A stretch of DNA of 64,000 bases. It comes from Neelides folsomi. Lineage: Eukaryota > Arthropoda > Collembola > Neelipleona > Neelidae. Numbering within the stretch: position 1 is the first letter of the stretch; every line of letters starts with the position of its first letter. Below the pieces are notes generated by a model. The model was not told where the DNA came from. It did no database searches and saw nothing but the letters and a program-made list of their open reading frames with translations. Shown here piece by piece: positions 22,601-37,600 of this stretch. The DNA is taken from positions 372,001 through 436,000 of the forward strand of contig JAQGBZ010000010.1 in NCBI GenBank assembly GCA_034687125.1, read 5' to 3'. The translations under genes were made by a program, and so were the position numbers.

Positions 22601-25600
22601 ATTATATGCATTATATACAAAAGGATTATCCTTGGTTCTCTCGAAGTCGCAAACAACGTTGTCTTGTAAATAATATAAATAAGTGCATAAGGATAAGCCT
22701 CGTCAGTCAGCAACCTACAATATTTACTTTCACTCCAACTTTTAAGCCGCTTCGTTATTGCCAAAAGTTTGTCTTTGAGCTGAAAGGGAATTATGTAGAA
22801 AAATACTAACAATAAGACCCAATTCTCGAATCTTTTACCCTAAGGAGAAAAGGATTTCGGATCGAACATCTTTGCCTGGAAATGATTATGCAATGAAATG
22901 TACGAGTTTCCCCAAATACAGCACAATGAATTGTACAATAATGTATTTCTTTCTTATTCTTTTAAAGTGCATTTTTATGTAAGATGTCAATGTCCGTAAT
23001 AGAAGTTTAGAGATGGGTTTAAAGTAAAATACCAATATCAGTATCTCTGCTTTCAATCCCTTCCATTCAATCGATCAAGTATCAGATCTAATTTAAGCAT
23101 TTATGTAAAAGTTATATTTTATATAACCATATTTTATTAATCTGATAAAATGCTGTTAAAGTGGTTAGTGAACTTATTGACTAACATTAAGAATTAAGAT
23201 CAGAACTTCCGAACCAAACCTAAATGAATCACATGAATGGTAAAATTATGAAACAGGATATTCTCGATAAGTAAAAGCAAATATTTGCACGAGTTTCATA
23301 AAATCTGAGAGAAGCTAAAAATTTGATATTTTTACAAAGGAAATATCACAAGGAAAGTAATTTAAAGATAGGCAAAATTTTCTGAAGTTTAATATACTGA
23401 TAGTTAAAATGACAGATGGGTTTGCTCTTACTCATCTTTCATCATTTGTGAAGTGATTGGAGGAAGGTCGATGGTCCCTTGGTACGTTGGTCAAATTGGA
23501 ATAAGTATATAACATTGTTATGGATGGAAAACTTTGGCAAAAAGTCAAAATGATAGGAAAGGAAAAAATCCGTCCTACCCGACTCTTCATATAAACTAAA
23601 GATTTGATATGAGCTGAATAAGAGAATTCATCTTTTCTTTACCTATAACTCCTAAATATTGATTTTCCAGACGCCTCTTGACTCCCGAACTATGTTCTTT
23701 GCGTAAATGTAATAGAAATTGCCTCAACCAATTCCTCCCTGATTCATCTTTTAATCGCCCAAGGTTCAAGATTTATCAATTTTAGCCTGTACAATCTTAA
23801 CTCTACTATAAATGTAATGCCATTCTTCGGATCGATATGAAATAAAATATATTACTTGGATATAAAATATATTTAAAGGTAAAAATTGATTTGGACAAGT
23901 ATTGATTCTAATAAAAATAAAAATTTAGAAATGTTAAATTTTATACGTCAAGTATTTTCCTCCATTCAATGACTCAACCTACCTAATTCAAATCTGCAGG
24001 ATGGAAAAATTCATGCATAATTTAATAGATTTAGGATAATGTTGGTTTCTAGCCCTAATGGTAAGTTGAACTTTTGAACTCATACGGCGGAACAGAAGGA
24101 GTGAATGAAAGAAAATTATATCTAGGGAGAATATATCCTCAAGTTTCCCCTTTCTTCAACCCTTTTCTTCCTTTTAAACTTTCTGATGATGAATGCACTG
24201 TCGAAATTTTCGAGTGTAATTTAACCAACTCGTCCATTCAATTCCGTTGAGGGAAACCAATTAGGTATTCACGATCCCGAAAGAGAAGAACGTTAAAAAG
24301 CCCTTTCGAATGAGAATGGGAGGGAGGAAGAGCGATAAAAATTTAGGAGAGATTACTGCGGCTCGAAACTAAATTATCGTAATGATTAACTACTCATTTC
24401 ACTCTAATTCTTACTTTCATCATAATTTACCAAAAAGCTTAAGAAACTTCTCAACCCAATTCTAAAGTAAATAGAAAGAAATAAATCCAATTTAATGCTT
24501 CCCAAAAGTTGACAATTTGAAAAGGCAAACGCTACGAGGATTAAAAGTTGAGAAGTTAAACGATGAATAAATAATGAAAAAACTTATTCCATTTGGGTTT
24601 CATTCCATTCTCCAATCATTTGTAGGGAATTGAATATAAATTTAGTTAAATTCAGGCTCATAAATTGGAGGTAAATTAAAAAAAATAAAATATTGCGCAT
24701 GAAAATGAAAACAGACTTTATCAATACGGCCAAAGTTAAGCAAGTTTTGTTTCCACTTAAGCGCTTTCGATTTATTATTTCCTAATCCCTTGTAGGAAAA
24801 TTGTAATTATCATGTTGTCTTTTTGATTAAACTACACTATAAGTCTAGACACTCTTATTCGATTAACGTGCAAATGGGAGTTGAACGAACTTGCGAAATG
24901 TTTCCAAGCTCAGCCAGTCAGCCAGTATGGAGTGTTATGCACAGGGGAAAGCTTTCCCATCCCCCTTCCCGATTAGGCTCAAATCCGGAATTATTTCGGA
25001 TTTGTAAAGTTGAAATAAAGAAGTAGGAGGTGTCAAGCAGAGGGGCTCAAAGGATCCTACGCACTTAAATGTCTTATCTTTTCTTCTACACTCTCGCAGA
25101 AGGGTGACTCCAACTTCGGCTCATGTAATGATTAAAATGAGCTCAAGTAAAGAAATATATCAAGAGTTCTATTAAACGGAACGGAGAGAACAATGATGAG
25201 AGTCGAGGGGCATAAAAAAGAAGAAAAAAAGGAAATGATAAAAGCACTAATCCCGCATCTCTTCTTGTCGTTCATCCAATATTAATAGTTTGCGGGACAC
25301 TCCCTGTGGAATCTCTCATTCTCTTCCTAAACAAGAGAGCAGTGAAACATAAATGGACTTCCTTTTCATCTTTCTCCTTTTCTCAACCATGTAGGTTAGA
25401 AATAGGAAAGTCAAATTCAAACAATACATCATCGCACAAAAGAGATCAATAGTTAGAAGTTCTCCTTACATGGTGAAGAATCAACAAGGACATATAATAT
25501 AGTTATAAAGGAACGGAACAAAGATCTCCTTTCTAATCGCTCCTGATGTGGAGAAGCTTTTAAATTTTTACAACTCTCCCTAACCCTCAACGACCCTTTA

Positions 25601-28600
25601 AAAGAGAAAAGCGAGGAAAGTTTTTGATTAAAAAATTCCATATATTAGATTTCCATTCCGTGAAGAGGGGCGTTTAAATTAAAAAATTTCCACTTTAAAT
25701 CTCCACTTCAATTTTACATTTAATTTCGAATTAAAAAAATTGTCTTAGGACAGAGTTCAACATGGAGACATTTTCCATTTAAATACATTTCCCATCATGA
25801 CTATACAAATGTAAACATAGGATAATGTTATATGGAAACCTTTTCACTCCCTTACAATAGGTCTGTTTGGTGTGAAAGTGATAAGAAGTGATTGAAATGG
25901 AAATTGGATTCCCACGAGAGAGAAAAAATTAAAGTCATGAAGTGAGCTGGCCAAGAAGAAATATTATAGTTTAAGCATCAGTGGGCGAAAAAAACTTTTG
26001 GGGAGGCAGCAAAGATGAGTGAAAGAGATTAAAAGGAATCGTACAATACTTTCATCAAATTCCCGTCGAGAGAAAGAGGCATTTTCAATTTCCACTCCTG
26101 AATGATGAATATTCATCATTATACGCACAAAATGATCCTGTCATACATCCCTAGTCTATATCTATTATTCCAAGCTGTAAACGAATCGTAATCACCCCTT
26201 TCCTCATGTCCAGGCCTTGTCTCTCACTTTCAGTCGCTTTTATTTTTTAAATCCACTCCTTTTCCTTTGACTTTTCCTCTCATTTCCTCTTTACTTGGGA
26301 CAGAATCCCCTAGAAAATCCCCACCTTGAATCTTCCTGGAGCAGGAGAATGTTTTATTCAGTGAGCCAATTCATCCATTCTTCTCCAGCTCGTGAAAAAT
26401 CTACGAATTTGCCTTCTCCCGCACTCTTTTTTTACTCTCACAAATGTGTTTTCCTTGGAATATCCAAATACATACAAAAACTTAGCATATAATATACTTA
26501 GGTATCCCATATTTAAAAGGTAAATATTTTTATGATTCTTGAACCAAGAATAAATGAATTATTTGCCAAAATCGATTAAAGGCATTGCATTGAATTTGAA
26601 TGAATCCTCAGATGATATTTCTTTTAATACCTTTCTTGGCTTCATTGAATATTCCAAGAATGATTGAAAGATTGAGGAGTTTGTAATCTGAGCCAATGGA
26701 GGCATGCGAGAACGCTTTGATATAACGTAGTATGTATAGAACTAATAGCACTACTACTAGGATACATATCTGCATTATATTACATCTCATATATGGTAGA
26801 CTGTGTGTGAAGGATTTCGACTTGTGGGATAAGAAGAAGAGAATTGAATTACAGAGCCAACTGTCTCCTCATGAATCAATCTAAACTCAACTTTCTCTCC
26901 GCTCAGCAGATCATAAAAGTAGTTGGGGTCGAAATTACTTTCTTTCTCTCTGCTCAATTTTCCCCATGATCCACTTTTTGACAGATTAAATAAAACGGTA
27001 ATTTATTTCTTAATTAATTCCCTTTAATTGCGGATATGATGATATATTATTGGCCAACTCCTTGGCATAGAAAAGGAAAAGGAGGACCCAAACCCATACA
27101 TCAATCCCCCCTTTGATCCCTTCCCAATTCAACTATAGATATTTAGAAAATTAAGATCTTCTTCATTCCAAATGAGTTGGAATCAAGTTTTAAAGTTCAA
27201 TTGTCATCAATCTTTCCAAATTCCATTTCGTTGAAATGTGCACGTGACTCTTAAAGACCATACCGACTTTTCTATAAGTATCTGTATAACAGGAAAAGAT
27301 CCATTACCTTATAATTTTATACCATTTAATACTTTGGTATTTTGTATGCACCTGTATTCTACCAGTTACACATACTGAATAAAAAAGGTAGATTTCAAAT
27401 ATTTATTTTTCCTGATTTCTTACGTGAAGAAATAATGTTGTAAAAATTTTAAATTCGAACGCATAAAAGTGGTAGTGAAAGTTTGTGGGATCTAGGAGGA
27501 AAGCGAGGGGAATTCCAAATGTGGGTGACAAATGGATATGAATAAACCAGATAGGTGTAGATTTGGAAGAGAAGGACGAAGGCGATTACTGTTAAAGGTG
27601 CTTTGACTCCAATGGGGGCGGAAGAAGAATATCATACATAATGTTATCTCCATGTTTCAAAGAAATGAAAATATGAAATAAAACATGATTTAAGTTGAAC
27701 AGGAAGAGGAAGTCAGGAGGCTGGTTTACAAATACGAGGCTATAAAATTCTTTTTACACATTTCCTCTACGAATAAATAATGTATGTGAATATACGACTT
27801 CTTTACTGCTTCAAACAACATAGCTGAGGTTTAGGAAATAATTTAAAATTTTGGTCAAAAATAAAAAAACAAAGAAATAGGAAGACTTTCAAAGAGCAAA
27901 ATCAAGACATTTCCATTTTACTTTAGAAAGTACAGGAAAAGTTAAAATTCCGCCTTTGGTAAATCCAAGTAGTTTTATTCATTCTTGTTCAATTTTCATA
28001 CAATAAATCAAGTAGGGCAGAGGTCGGACGAATAAAGGGATTTATTCTCAGCCAGTGGAACAACCAGATTTGAGTACAAATCATTGAGGAGAATTCTTGG
28101 CTCCCACTGTGCATAATTTTCGGAAAGAGCTGAACAATACGAGTGCGGGAGAGAATAGTGAAATAAAAGAGGACCCAAACATTCTCTTAAATCTATTTTC
28201 AAGTGAAAGAAGGATGGGCTACGTGGGTTTTTAGAAACCAACGCATACAATCACTCTACCAAACTATCCCCAAAAAGAAAATAAAAACGGAAAATGGAAA
28301 GTTTCAAATAATGTTACATCTGTTGCTGTTTTCCCTACACGATCTCAACAATTCCTACTTACACTTTATTTTCTCAATCATTTTCTTAACATGAAAATGA
28401 GGAGTCATAAAAAGAGTCCATATGAGGATATGAAGTGGATACTTCCAATTGATTAAATTCACAAGAGCCTTGCGTAAAGGGCAAGACGTCGTTCCTAAAA
28501 GCCTTTTCAAGAAGGATGAAAGGGACTACGTTAAAGTCATAAAATCCCATTCACACTTCTAGTTCGCACATTTCCACTCCGTTTAACTCGTGTAAAATAA

Positions 28601-31600
28601 CTGACTGAGGAAAAGGTTGCGAAATTCCTAATGAATCGAAGAAAGTTAAATAAAGAAAAGTCAGTTTGGCCCAGATTTTCTATTCCCATTGTGTTTAATT
28701 TGGATCTTAAAGCTTCATCTTATCCTTTAGGGAACATGGAAGTTAAGAAGGTGATGAGAAGAGGGAAAAATCTTTTTGAACATTTCCCCGACTTTGCAGA
28801 GTTGAAGTGAAAGTAAAATTTAAGAAAATATATTATAACATTGGATGGGTAAAACCAAATTCTGTCGAGCCTTAAACTCAATAAGAAAGTTATGAACTTT
28901 TTTAACCCCTAAAGTGAATTCTGTCATGTTTGAAGCTCTCCTATATTGGTGCAAATGCAAATGGTGTGATGAAATTCCCAAGACCGGATAAACTTCCTTT
29001 CAACTTTTAAAAAATAATTGAAAAAGTGGACTTACATTCGTCGAGATCTTTGGCAGTAACTGTCAAAACAGTGTGTTGGATATCTTCGTTCTCGTCAACT
29101 TCTGCCTCGTAGAGAGCTTTGTCGAAGTAAGGTGGGTTGTCGTTCTTATCAGCAATCCCGATTCTTATAAACTTCGTGACTGGAAGTAAATTGAATTTTT
29201 ACAAATGAGCCATTTAATCCTTTATTCACTCCTTTCAATTTCCCTTAGAATAAATAAGAATCCGTTCCTCAATTACAATCTCGTTCACCAAATCTCAAGA
29301 GAATAAAAGAAAATGAACACTCAAAAATAAGAGACACATTTGACAGGAAAATGTGGGAATGAAGAAAAAAGTTTTGCGCGGAATATAAAAATTGAAATTC
29401 AATTGTTCTCGCTATTTCTCCCATGTAATCCGAAAAGTACAAGAGTGAACCGGTGGGCTTATTTGATTTGGAAAATAATAGAAAGGCAGGGATTCTAAAG
29501 AAATTTCTTGAATAAAGTATCTAGTGAGAGGGATTTAAAGGGCGAAGAGCCCCTTTCTTTTTTAATATTATCTTTCACTTTTGTAAAGTCAACATCAATT
29601 AAAATAGAATAAAGCTGCAATACTCATTTTGAATAAAAAATATTGTTGCAAATAATTAAAAATGTAATCCTCAATTATATTTTTCTCATCAGTAAAATGG
29701 GATAATTAATTTTAAGAAACAATTTTTTTCTCGAATTTTAACTTACGGAGAATACAAAAGAAAACGAATATTCTCATCAGCCAAGTAGATGTATATAGAA
29801 AATTAATATTTTAATAATAAATTGTTAATTTATTATTTTAATAATTCACGAGATTAACGTCAAAATTGTTGCTTTTAGAAAAAATAACCAATTAAAATAT
29901 ATTTCAATTTTTTTGTATTTCGTATCAATTGAAAACGGGTGAGATATCAAAGCTTAAAAATAGCTTGTTGATGGTTGGATGAAGAGATGTGAACTGGAGA
30001 AAGACAAGAGGCGTCCCTCAATGCTCTCTATTCTCCAGTGAGAAAGGACCCATGCGCGTCTCTTCGAATCCTCAATTCCAAACACATTTCATTTAACCTT
30101 TCTGCTCCAAGACTCCCTTTGCGTCTCTTCCGGTCACGACTAATCTCACATACTCCTCATTCACAATCTAGCATCATTTCATAAAATCTTACTACCCCGT
30201 TTTCTGAATTGTAATCATGCTAGAAATAAACTCCCGTTCTATCGCCTTACATAAATTCTAGTAATGATCATGAGCATATTATTTTTTTTAAATGTTGCAA
30301 TTCCTACATATAATTTAATTCGTCAGAAATTTATTATTAATATTTATTATTAACATGTAGTTACTATTTTCCTTAAAAGTTTAAAATTATAAAATAAACT
30401 ATATTAAAAATTATCATTGGATATATGATATTGAAGTAGAAAATTATATTTAGGTATTATGATTCAAAAAATAAAATGACTCTTTTACCTGTATTAGGTT
30501 GTCCATTGCTGTTTGGGCGTGCTGATGGGGCGGAGTCTCTAGCCTCAATAGCCAAAGCATACGCTCCTTGTTTTTCACGATCAAAGACGTACTTGGTGAA
30601 AATTTCCCCAGTGAACTCATTCACTTCAAAGAAATCTCTTCCTTCGGAATTGACGACGTAGTATTTCACCTGAGGTTCCAAATCTCAGATTAGTGAAACT
30701 TATCCCTATAATCCTCAAAGAAGTAACGTTTAAAGAAAGGGCTTTGAAGAACCCACCAAATTATTCGGCGCAGTTCCATCCTTGTCAATGGCATTCACTT
30801 GGCTCACTCTTGTCCCAACTGGCTCCCCTTCAGCCACCGTTTCCTGCTCTCTTTCAGTAAAAAGAGGAATCTCGTCGTTCACATCTTCCAGAATGATGTA
30901 AATCGTAGCTTCTGAGGCAAGCTGTTGGGCTCCGTTATTCTAAAATGAAGTTCATTCGGATGAGTAATCGAGCAACCAAAATTAAACTTCCAATTTGCAA
31001 TTAAATAATCAAGCCCCAAATTAGGATCACATAATAATGATGAAAAGGGAATGAGATCATTAAGGATTCTCTTTGTTTTGGGAATAGTAAATAAGTTTAA
31101 ATAAGTAAAGGAGGGATGGATAGGATTACAACAAGGGGGAATTAACTTACTTCAACACGAATGGTTAGATTATATTCCTTATTCGTCTCAAAGTCGAGAG
31201 GGTGGTTGACTTTGATGTCAGCCCAGGTGAAGCCATTATCCTGCCTTTGTTGAAGATAGAATGTGTCGTATTTATTCGTCTGAGCAGTCGACCCGCGAAT
31301 AAGGCGATAGAAAACGGTCGGGTTCCCTTCGATTCCCGAGCTTCATAGAGGAAATCTCGTTAGCTTTACAACATTTAATTAATTCTCAATTTACATTCAC
31401 TCTCACGTTCACACTCTAGCGTTCACTCTTATTCTACGAGTAATTAAGTTCTACTCTTCATCTCCGAAAATTCAAGACGAAAACTTCAAATTCTAGTTTC
31501 AAAAACATTCGCTTATAACGCCATCAAAAAATTGAGGCGAAAAAGTTAAAAAAATAGAAAAACTTCGAGATTCGAAATTATAATGAAAAATTACTATAAT

Positions 31601-34600
31601 TCATCTCGTCTATATATCGTATAAAATCTACAAATCAATCATTCACACAAATTCACAACTATCATCTACTAAAAAGTTTAAAAAAGTTGTTAGCAGATAA
31701 AAAGACGTAGAAAACAAAAATGTCATTTTCCAATTTCAAATTGGTCAAAAATCCAAAATCCCATGCACTGTTGTTCAAAAGTTAGGGTGACAAAAAACTC
31801 GATGCTATTTTTTAGTTTCGCCTTTATGGGGTATTTAATAATATAACTAACGTTAAGTAAAATATAGCTAAATGTAAGATTAAGTAAATTACAACTATTT
31901 AATACTAAACGTAATAGCTAACTCTTACCGATGTAAGGTTAAGTAAAAAATATAATTATTCTATATTTTATTATGTAATCGGTATACTTTAAGTGCACTA
32001 CCAGCACTAAAATTGTGTAAAAAATTTCGAATAAAGTAAATTTTCCTTTAAAATTAAATTTTACATGAAGATTTAAGGAGTAAAGTTATTATGTCTTTAC
32101 AGGTAGATTGAAATTATAAAGAAATTGAATAAACTGGTCATATTTACTAATGTTGTATAAATTAAGCTCTTCATCTTCAAGAAGAACTTTCGTCTTTGGA
32201 GTCAATAAAACTAGCAGGGAATAAGATGGGTCCGCGACATTAAGAGTAATTTAACGAAAATAAATGGACGGCAGAAGGGGTTATTTGGCAAGAAGGAAAG
32301 TCCTCTGGATAACATAATCAAATTATACCTTTGCCTTTCTCTTTAATTGCGGGTCGTAAATGGCGAGAAAAGTGGGATCGCTCTTTTATCTACTACATTT
32401 ACTCTTCAAAAGACGCATTACATCATATCCTTCCTATCTCTAAATGTAATCATGTAGTCGCATACAAATTTCCCTTGCCACCCATTCTCATGATGAACTT
32501 TATTTTCATAGCCGTTGGTGGATACTTTATTGGAATAAATTAAAGAGCGTCTTTATCTGCTGATAAGCAGATTATCTCCTTATGCTACTTAAATATACCG
32601 ATTACAATTGTTTTAATCATTAGTTATATCACTATTTAATAATTATTAATTTCTTATGTGGGTAAGTGATTATTTGTTCTAAGCACTATGTCTAAAACTA
32701 CTAAACACTATGTCTAAAATTATAGCTATGTATAGTAAATATTTGTTATATTTTGTAAAATAATTCAAAAGTTATAATGGTACTAAAGTTAAGTTGTGGC
32801 GTTGTGGTCGAAGAATCTCAAAATATCGAGTCAAAATAAAAGACCCAAAAAACAGTTCAAGATCTTTTCAAAAATCGCGAGCCGTACATGTAAAATTGTC
32901 ATGTACGAAAAAGTCAGTAAAATCTCATCTGCACTATTAATACACACTATTACCTATTGTTAAGGCTAATTACAACATGACATGACGAGCAATCACGATC
33001 ACAGCATACAAACTACATTTGTCAATTAATTTCAACTCAGCCATCAACCCTTTTCAAAAATTGATTTTGAAGAGTACAAATGAGGTGAATTCATGACTTG
33101 AATTTTAAATTAAAATTTATAAATTGAAACAGAACATAAATGAATTGTTAAGGTCTCGGCTGAGTTGATTTTGGAGAGATTGGTGAACTCTTTATGAGTC
33201 CAATGTCCTCATCTCCCAAGGATCGTTTGTAAGGTGTTTGACGTGGCGGACCGACCTGGCTTTAACCGACACCACTTTAGCTCCTACAGGCATGTTCTCC
33301 TTCACATGAATCGGCCCATAGACCACTTGGTCCCAGACGGGGGGATTATTCGCTCGATCAACTACATCAATTTGAACTTCGACTGTCCGGGAGAGAGCGG
33401 GGAATCCTTTATCTTGAGCTATGGCCTCCAGCTTGTACGACTCCCGCTAGTAAAGTTAGTCAACCCCCACTTCATTATTATTTTATACCATTTGGTTGTT
33501 GCAATCCTTCAGATACTTTCCCCTTTAGTACGCTTCATTCTACCTCTGTGTATTCTAAACCCCTTAAATTAATCTTTGTAGAAAATACATAAATACATAC
33601 TTAATCCTTCATTCAATTCCCTGATACAACATTTAATATTTAATTAAGCTAATGCTTAATCAACAATTATTGCAAAACATTGAAAGCAATCCGTTTCCTA
33701 TTATTTTTAAATTATATGACACAAATATTTATATCTATTACACAATATGTAATATTTAAAAAGTATGCATCTTATCTTAATTATGTTAGAATTAATAGTA
33801 GTTTCGTAGTTTTCCTAACGGAGAAATATAAATTAAAATGACCATTTAATTCTAATTGTGTACCGTCACCTTTGAAAGTGTGATTTGAAACAGTGCATCG
33901 GCTTGGTTCTTTGTTTATTAATTCGACACTTTCTTTTACCATGAAACGTGTAGCGAAAATGAAACTTTGAAGTAGCAAAGAATAATACGAAGGTGATTAG
34001 AGAGAATATTACGTCTGCAGAATGAGTTGCAGAAGTAGAAGTGATTTATAATGAGAGAAGAAGAGAAACACACAAACCTTGCTTTCACAGAAGTGACAAC
34101 AGTACCAACAGTGACATTTTCGCGGATGAAAATTGGGCCGTAAGTTGCCTGGTCCCAAATTGGCGGTTTGTTGTTTCGATCAACGACGTCAAGTTCAACA
34201 TCCACAATAGCACTCAAGCCCACGAGTCCCTTGTCGGACGCTTTTACTTCCAAGCGATACTTATCCCGCTATGGCAAAATACATTCCTCTCGTACTTTAT
34301 TATATATTTAAAAATCATATTCATCGCAATGCAATTACTCTTCAAATTACTCATCCAAATTAAGTACTTCAAAAATTCTAATTCTATGTAAATCTCGATT
34401 AAAAATTCATTCAGACTAGGGCCCATTGGGCAAAATTGGTTCAAAAATTTGTTTTCTACTACCAACTATTTTCTTTGACATTCTCATTATTCAAAATTGG
34501 CTATCTATCCAAATCTTCATTAATTTAATAGTTATTATCCTAAACTACAAAATGTACCAAAGGATTATCCAAAGATTAAAACCTCCTTATAGTGTCCTTC

Positions 34601-37600
34601 AAAAAATTCCGGACTCGCAAAAAGCAACGATAAATAATTGATTTTTTTGTTCACATGTGTAAAAATGACACTGAAGTTACAATTTAAAACGTCCAATTGC
34701 ATCAAAAAATATGTACAATTGTGATACAAAAGTAGATCAAAAATTTAAGTGGTGATATAAAGTTAAAAGATCATACTTGCTAAATTCTAATGTACAAAAA
34801 ACTTTCAAAAATTGCAATGCTTGCATTTGCATATCTCCAATTTAGTGCCAAATTCATGCAGTGACATGTCTAAAGCGAAGGAGAAAGCTATATAAACGTA
34901 AAACTTACAATGCCACCCTAATCGTGGAAATCAACGAGAAGTCCATGTTTGAGACGAAGTGAAAAAGCGAACGGATCCAATTGACACAGGCAGGAAATTG
35001 CAAAAGAGCAGACAGTCACATCACATGCAAATAAATCACATAAAACTTCTCACATGCATCTCACACAAAAAACTAAAATTAACACAAAAACTAAAACAAT
35101 TAGAGTAAGTTGATTGAACTTTCTAGCTTTAAAAGGAAAAAATTGCAAATTTTGTAAACAAATATGTGCTATTGCAAACTAAATCTATCATTATCGAATG
35201 TGAAATGTGATGGTTGCAAGTTGCAATAAATTTGAAAAAATTGACAATTTCAATTTCCTTTAAATGTCCATTGCCCATTCAGTAAATATTAAATGATTAG
35301 AAGCTAAAGACCATGTCAATAATTTTTGTTTCACCGACACCGAGAGCCATGTGAGGTTAAATGAAAGCATTGGTGTTGATATTGAAGATAGTTTTTATAC
35401 AGCATATTACATAGAAAGCAAGAAATGTTATGATTGGAGCAACAATACCTTTGATTCAATGGAAGTCACCGTGATCGTAAATGATATTTAAATATTCTTC
35501 ATTTCATAAATATGATTTCTAATTCAATCCATCTAATCTTCATTATTACATTTATCATGTAGATAAATAAATTGTAAAATATAAGTAAAAGGAATTAAAC
35601 ATTTGGATTGGACATGAATTGAATTAGAATCAAAGAAGTGATGATGTTATTTCAAAGGACTGCCGAAAGCACGTATTTGAGAATTATTTAGAACTTTTAC
35701 GAGCCATTCTACAATAATTTACCTATCACCAGATAATCATGAGAACTTGAATAAAATCAAGTATACATACTATCATTTTATGCATTATGTATAAAGTAAA
35801 TATAGTGTTCTACAAAGTCCGTTTCGCCAAGTTAATCAATTAATCATTAACCAAATCAATTAACCCAAAACCCAGTTGCGATACAATTGTTAATCTCTAT
35901 ATAATCTATATAATCTCTTGCAACATAACACCATGTTTAATAGTAGTACATAGTATTTCTAAATACTAAACTAAATAAGTATCTATATATGATATAAACT
36001 TTCACTTTAATTTATTATTTTAATAATTTTCTTAAAAATTGATAATTGGAATTTACCTATAACGTATAAATTATTCCTTCAATAAAAACATCTGACTAGA
36101 AATAAATATTTCATATTGTGCATTTTAAAATCCTAAAATTACTCTTAGTCATTTTCTCTATTTGGTAAATTCTATAAATTCTTAATTTTATTTGATGTAG
36201 ACAATGTAGAGTAGATATTGTAACTCTACATATTTATTTTATTTTAATATTTAAGCCTTGTAAAAAGCCTAAAGTAAGATAAATTTTATACACACGTTCA
36301 TAATGAATGAAGGTGACAGATAAAATTCCTGAACTAGAATAATAATTTTTCTTTTCCGAATTCTAAAATGTATTTGGAAATGAATATCCCCAAATAATGT
36401 TAAGAATACTAAGGGGTCTTACGTCGAGAGGCTTCTTAAGAATAATCCATCCCGACTCGGGTTGAATCTCAAAGTATTCGAGATCAGCAGGACTCCCCGG
36501 TGCTGCAAGAGTATATACGATGGCTCCATTGTTATCTGCATCCTCATCTGAAGCGGAGACTCGAAGGATATTAGTTCCAACACTCGTATCTTGCTTCACG
36601 TTCTCAACATATTTCTGTAAACAAGATGAGAAATTCAAAACAATTTCAAGATTCCAACACAAACCACTCAAATATTTATACATCTTTTATCCTTTTCTTC
36701 CATCTTCATCCTTTTTAATTGGCAATATAAAACCTTTTAGTTAATTAAATTGCAAGAACAATATTAACTTATTATCTTGCCAAATAGAATTAATTTTATA
36801 TTCAGTCCAATAAGAACTATGTAAGGTAGTAAAATGGCAATTCATTGAGTAAGTAATAAAAGTAGATAAAAGTAGAGTGATGGAGAGATGGTCTCCCAGA
36901 CTCGTTTCTTTATCTCACCTGACGATCGAAGAGAGGCGGATTATCGTTCACATCTTCAATTTCAACAGTAAACGAGCAAACACCTTCCAGAGCCGGCTCT
37001 CCGTGATCAGTAGCTTTTACAGTGACCGACACAAATTTCCCATCGTCTCCCTCTCGATCGAACACCTGAAAAAAAGTTAAGCGTTTACAAGTTTCTTATC
37101 GAAATTAAAAATCTCAGCATTTAAATAAAGTGAACCTTGTTAGTAATAACATCTCCTGATTCGGGATTGACAGAAAACTTGGCTCCCTTCTGATTTGGTT
37201 GTTGGACAATTGAGTATTTAAGTTGACCATTTACACCTTTATCGTCATCAGTAGCATGAACCTAATGGAACAAAAAGGTTATATAATTTTAATACCAAAA
37301 CAAATGTCAAAATTTAAATTCTTTATTCTAATTTATAATAATAAGAAAGTAATTGTTCTTAATTTTAATTTTTAATCTTGCTTATTCATAATTCATTAGA
37401 TTTATGTAAATTGCTTACTTTAATGACTGGGGTTCCATTGGGTGAGCCTTCTAGTACTTTGGGAGAGTACGAGGAGCATTCCTTGAATTGAGGCTTGTTG
37501 TCATTTACATCCGTGATGAAGACGACAACGACAGCAGTGGAAGTGTGAAGTGAAGCACCTCCGCCCTCACAACAAGAACCATCATCAACAGCTGTCACGT

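Noticed and set aside
22606-22812. Overlapping 67- and 71-codon frames on both strands in the large intron
   Set aside because: Neither has a signal peptide, domain or splice context; mutual overlap suggests chance.
33256-34268. Reading the two 191-bp exons as consecutive exons of one transcript
   Set aside because: They align end to end with each other, and joining both shifts the frame; the downstream exon 31340 fits only one copy.
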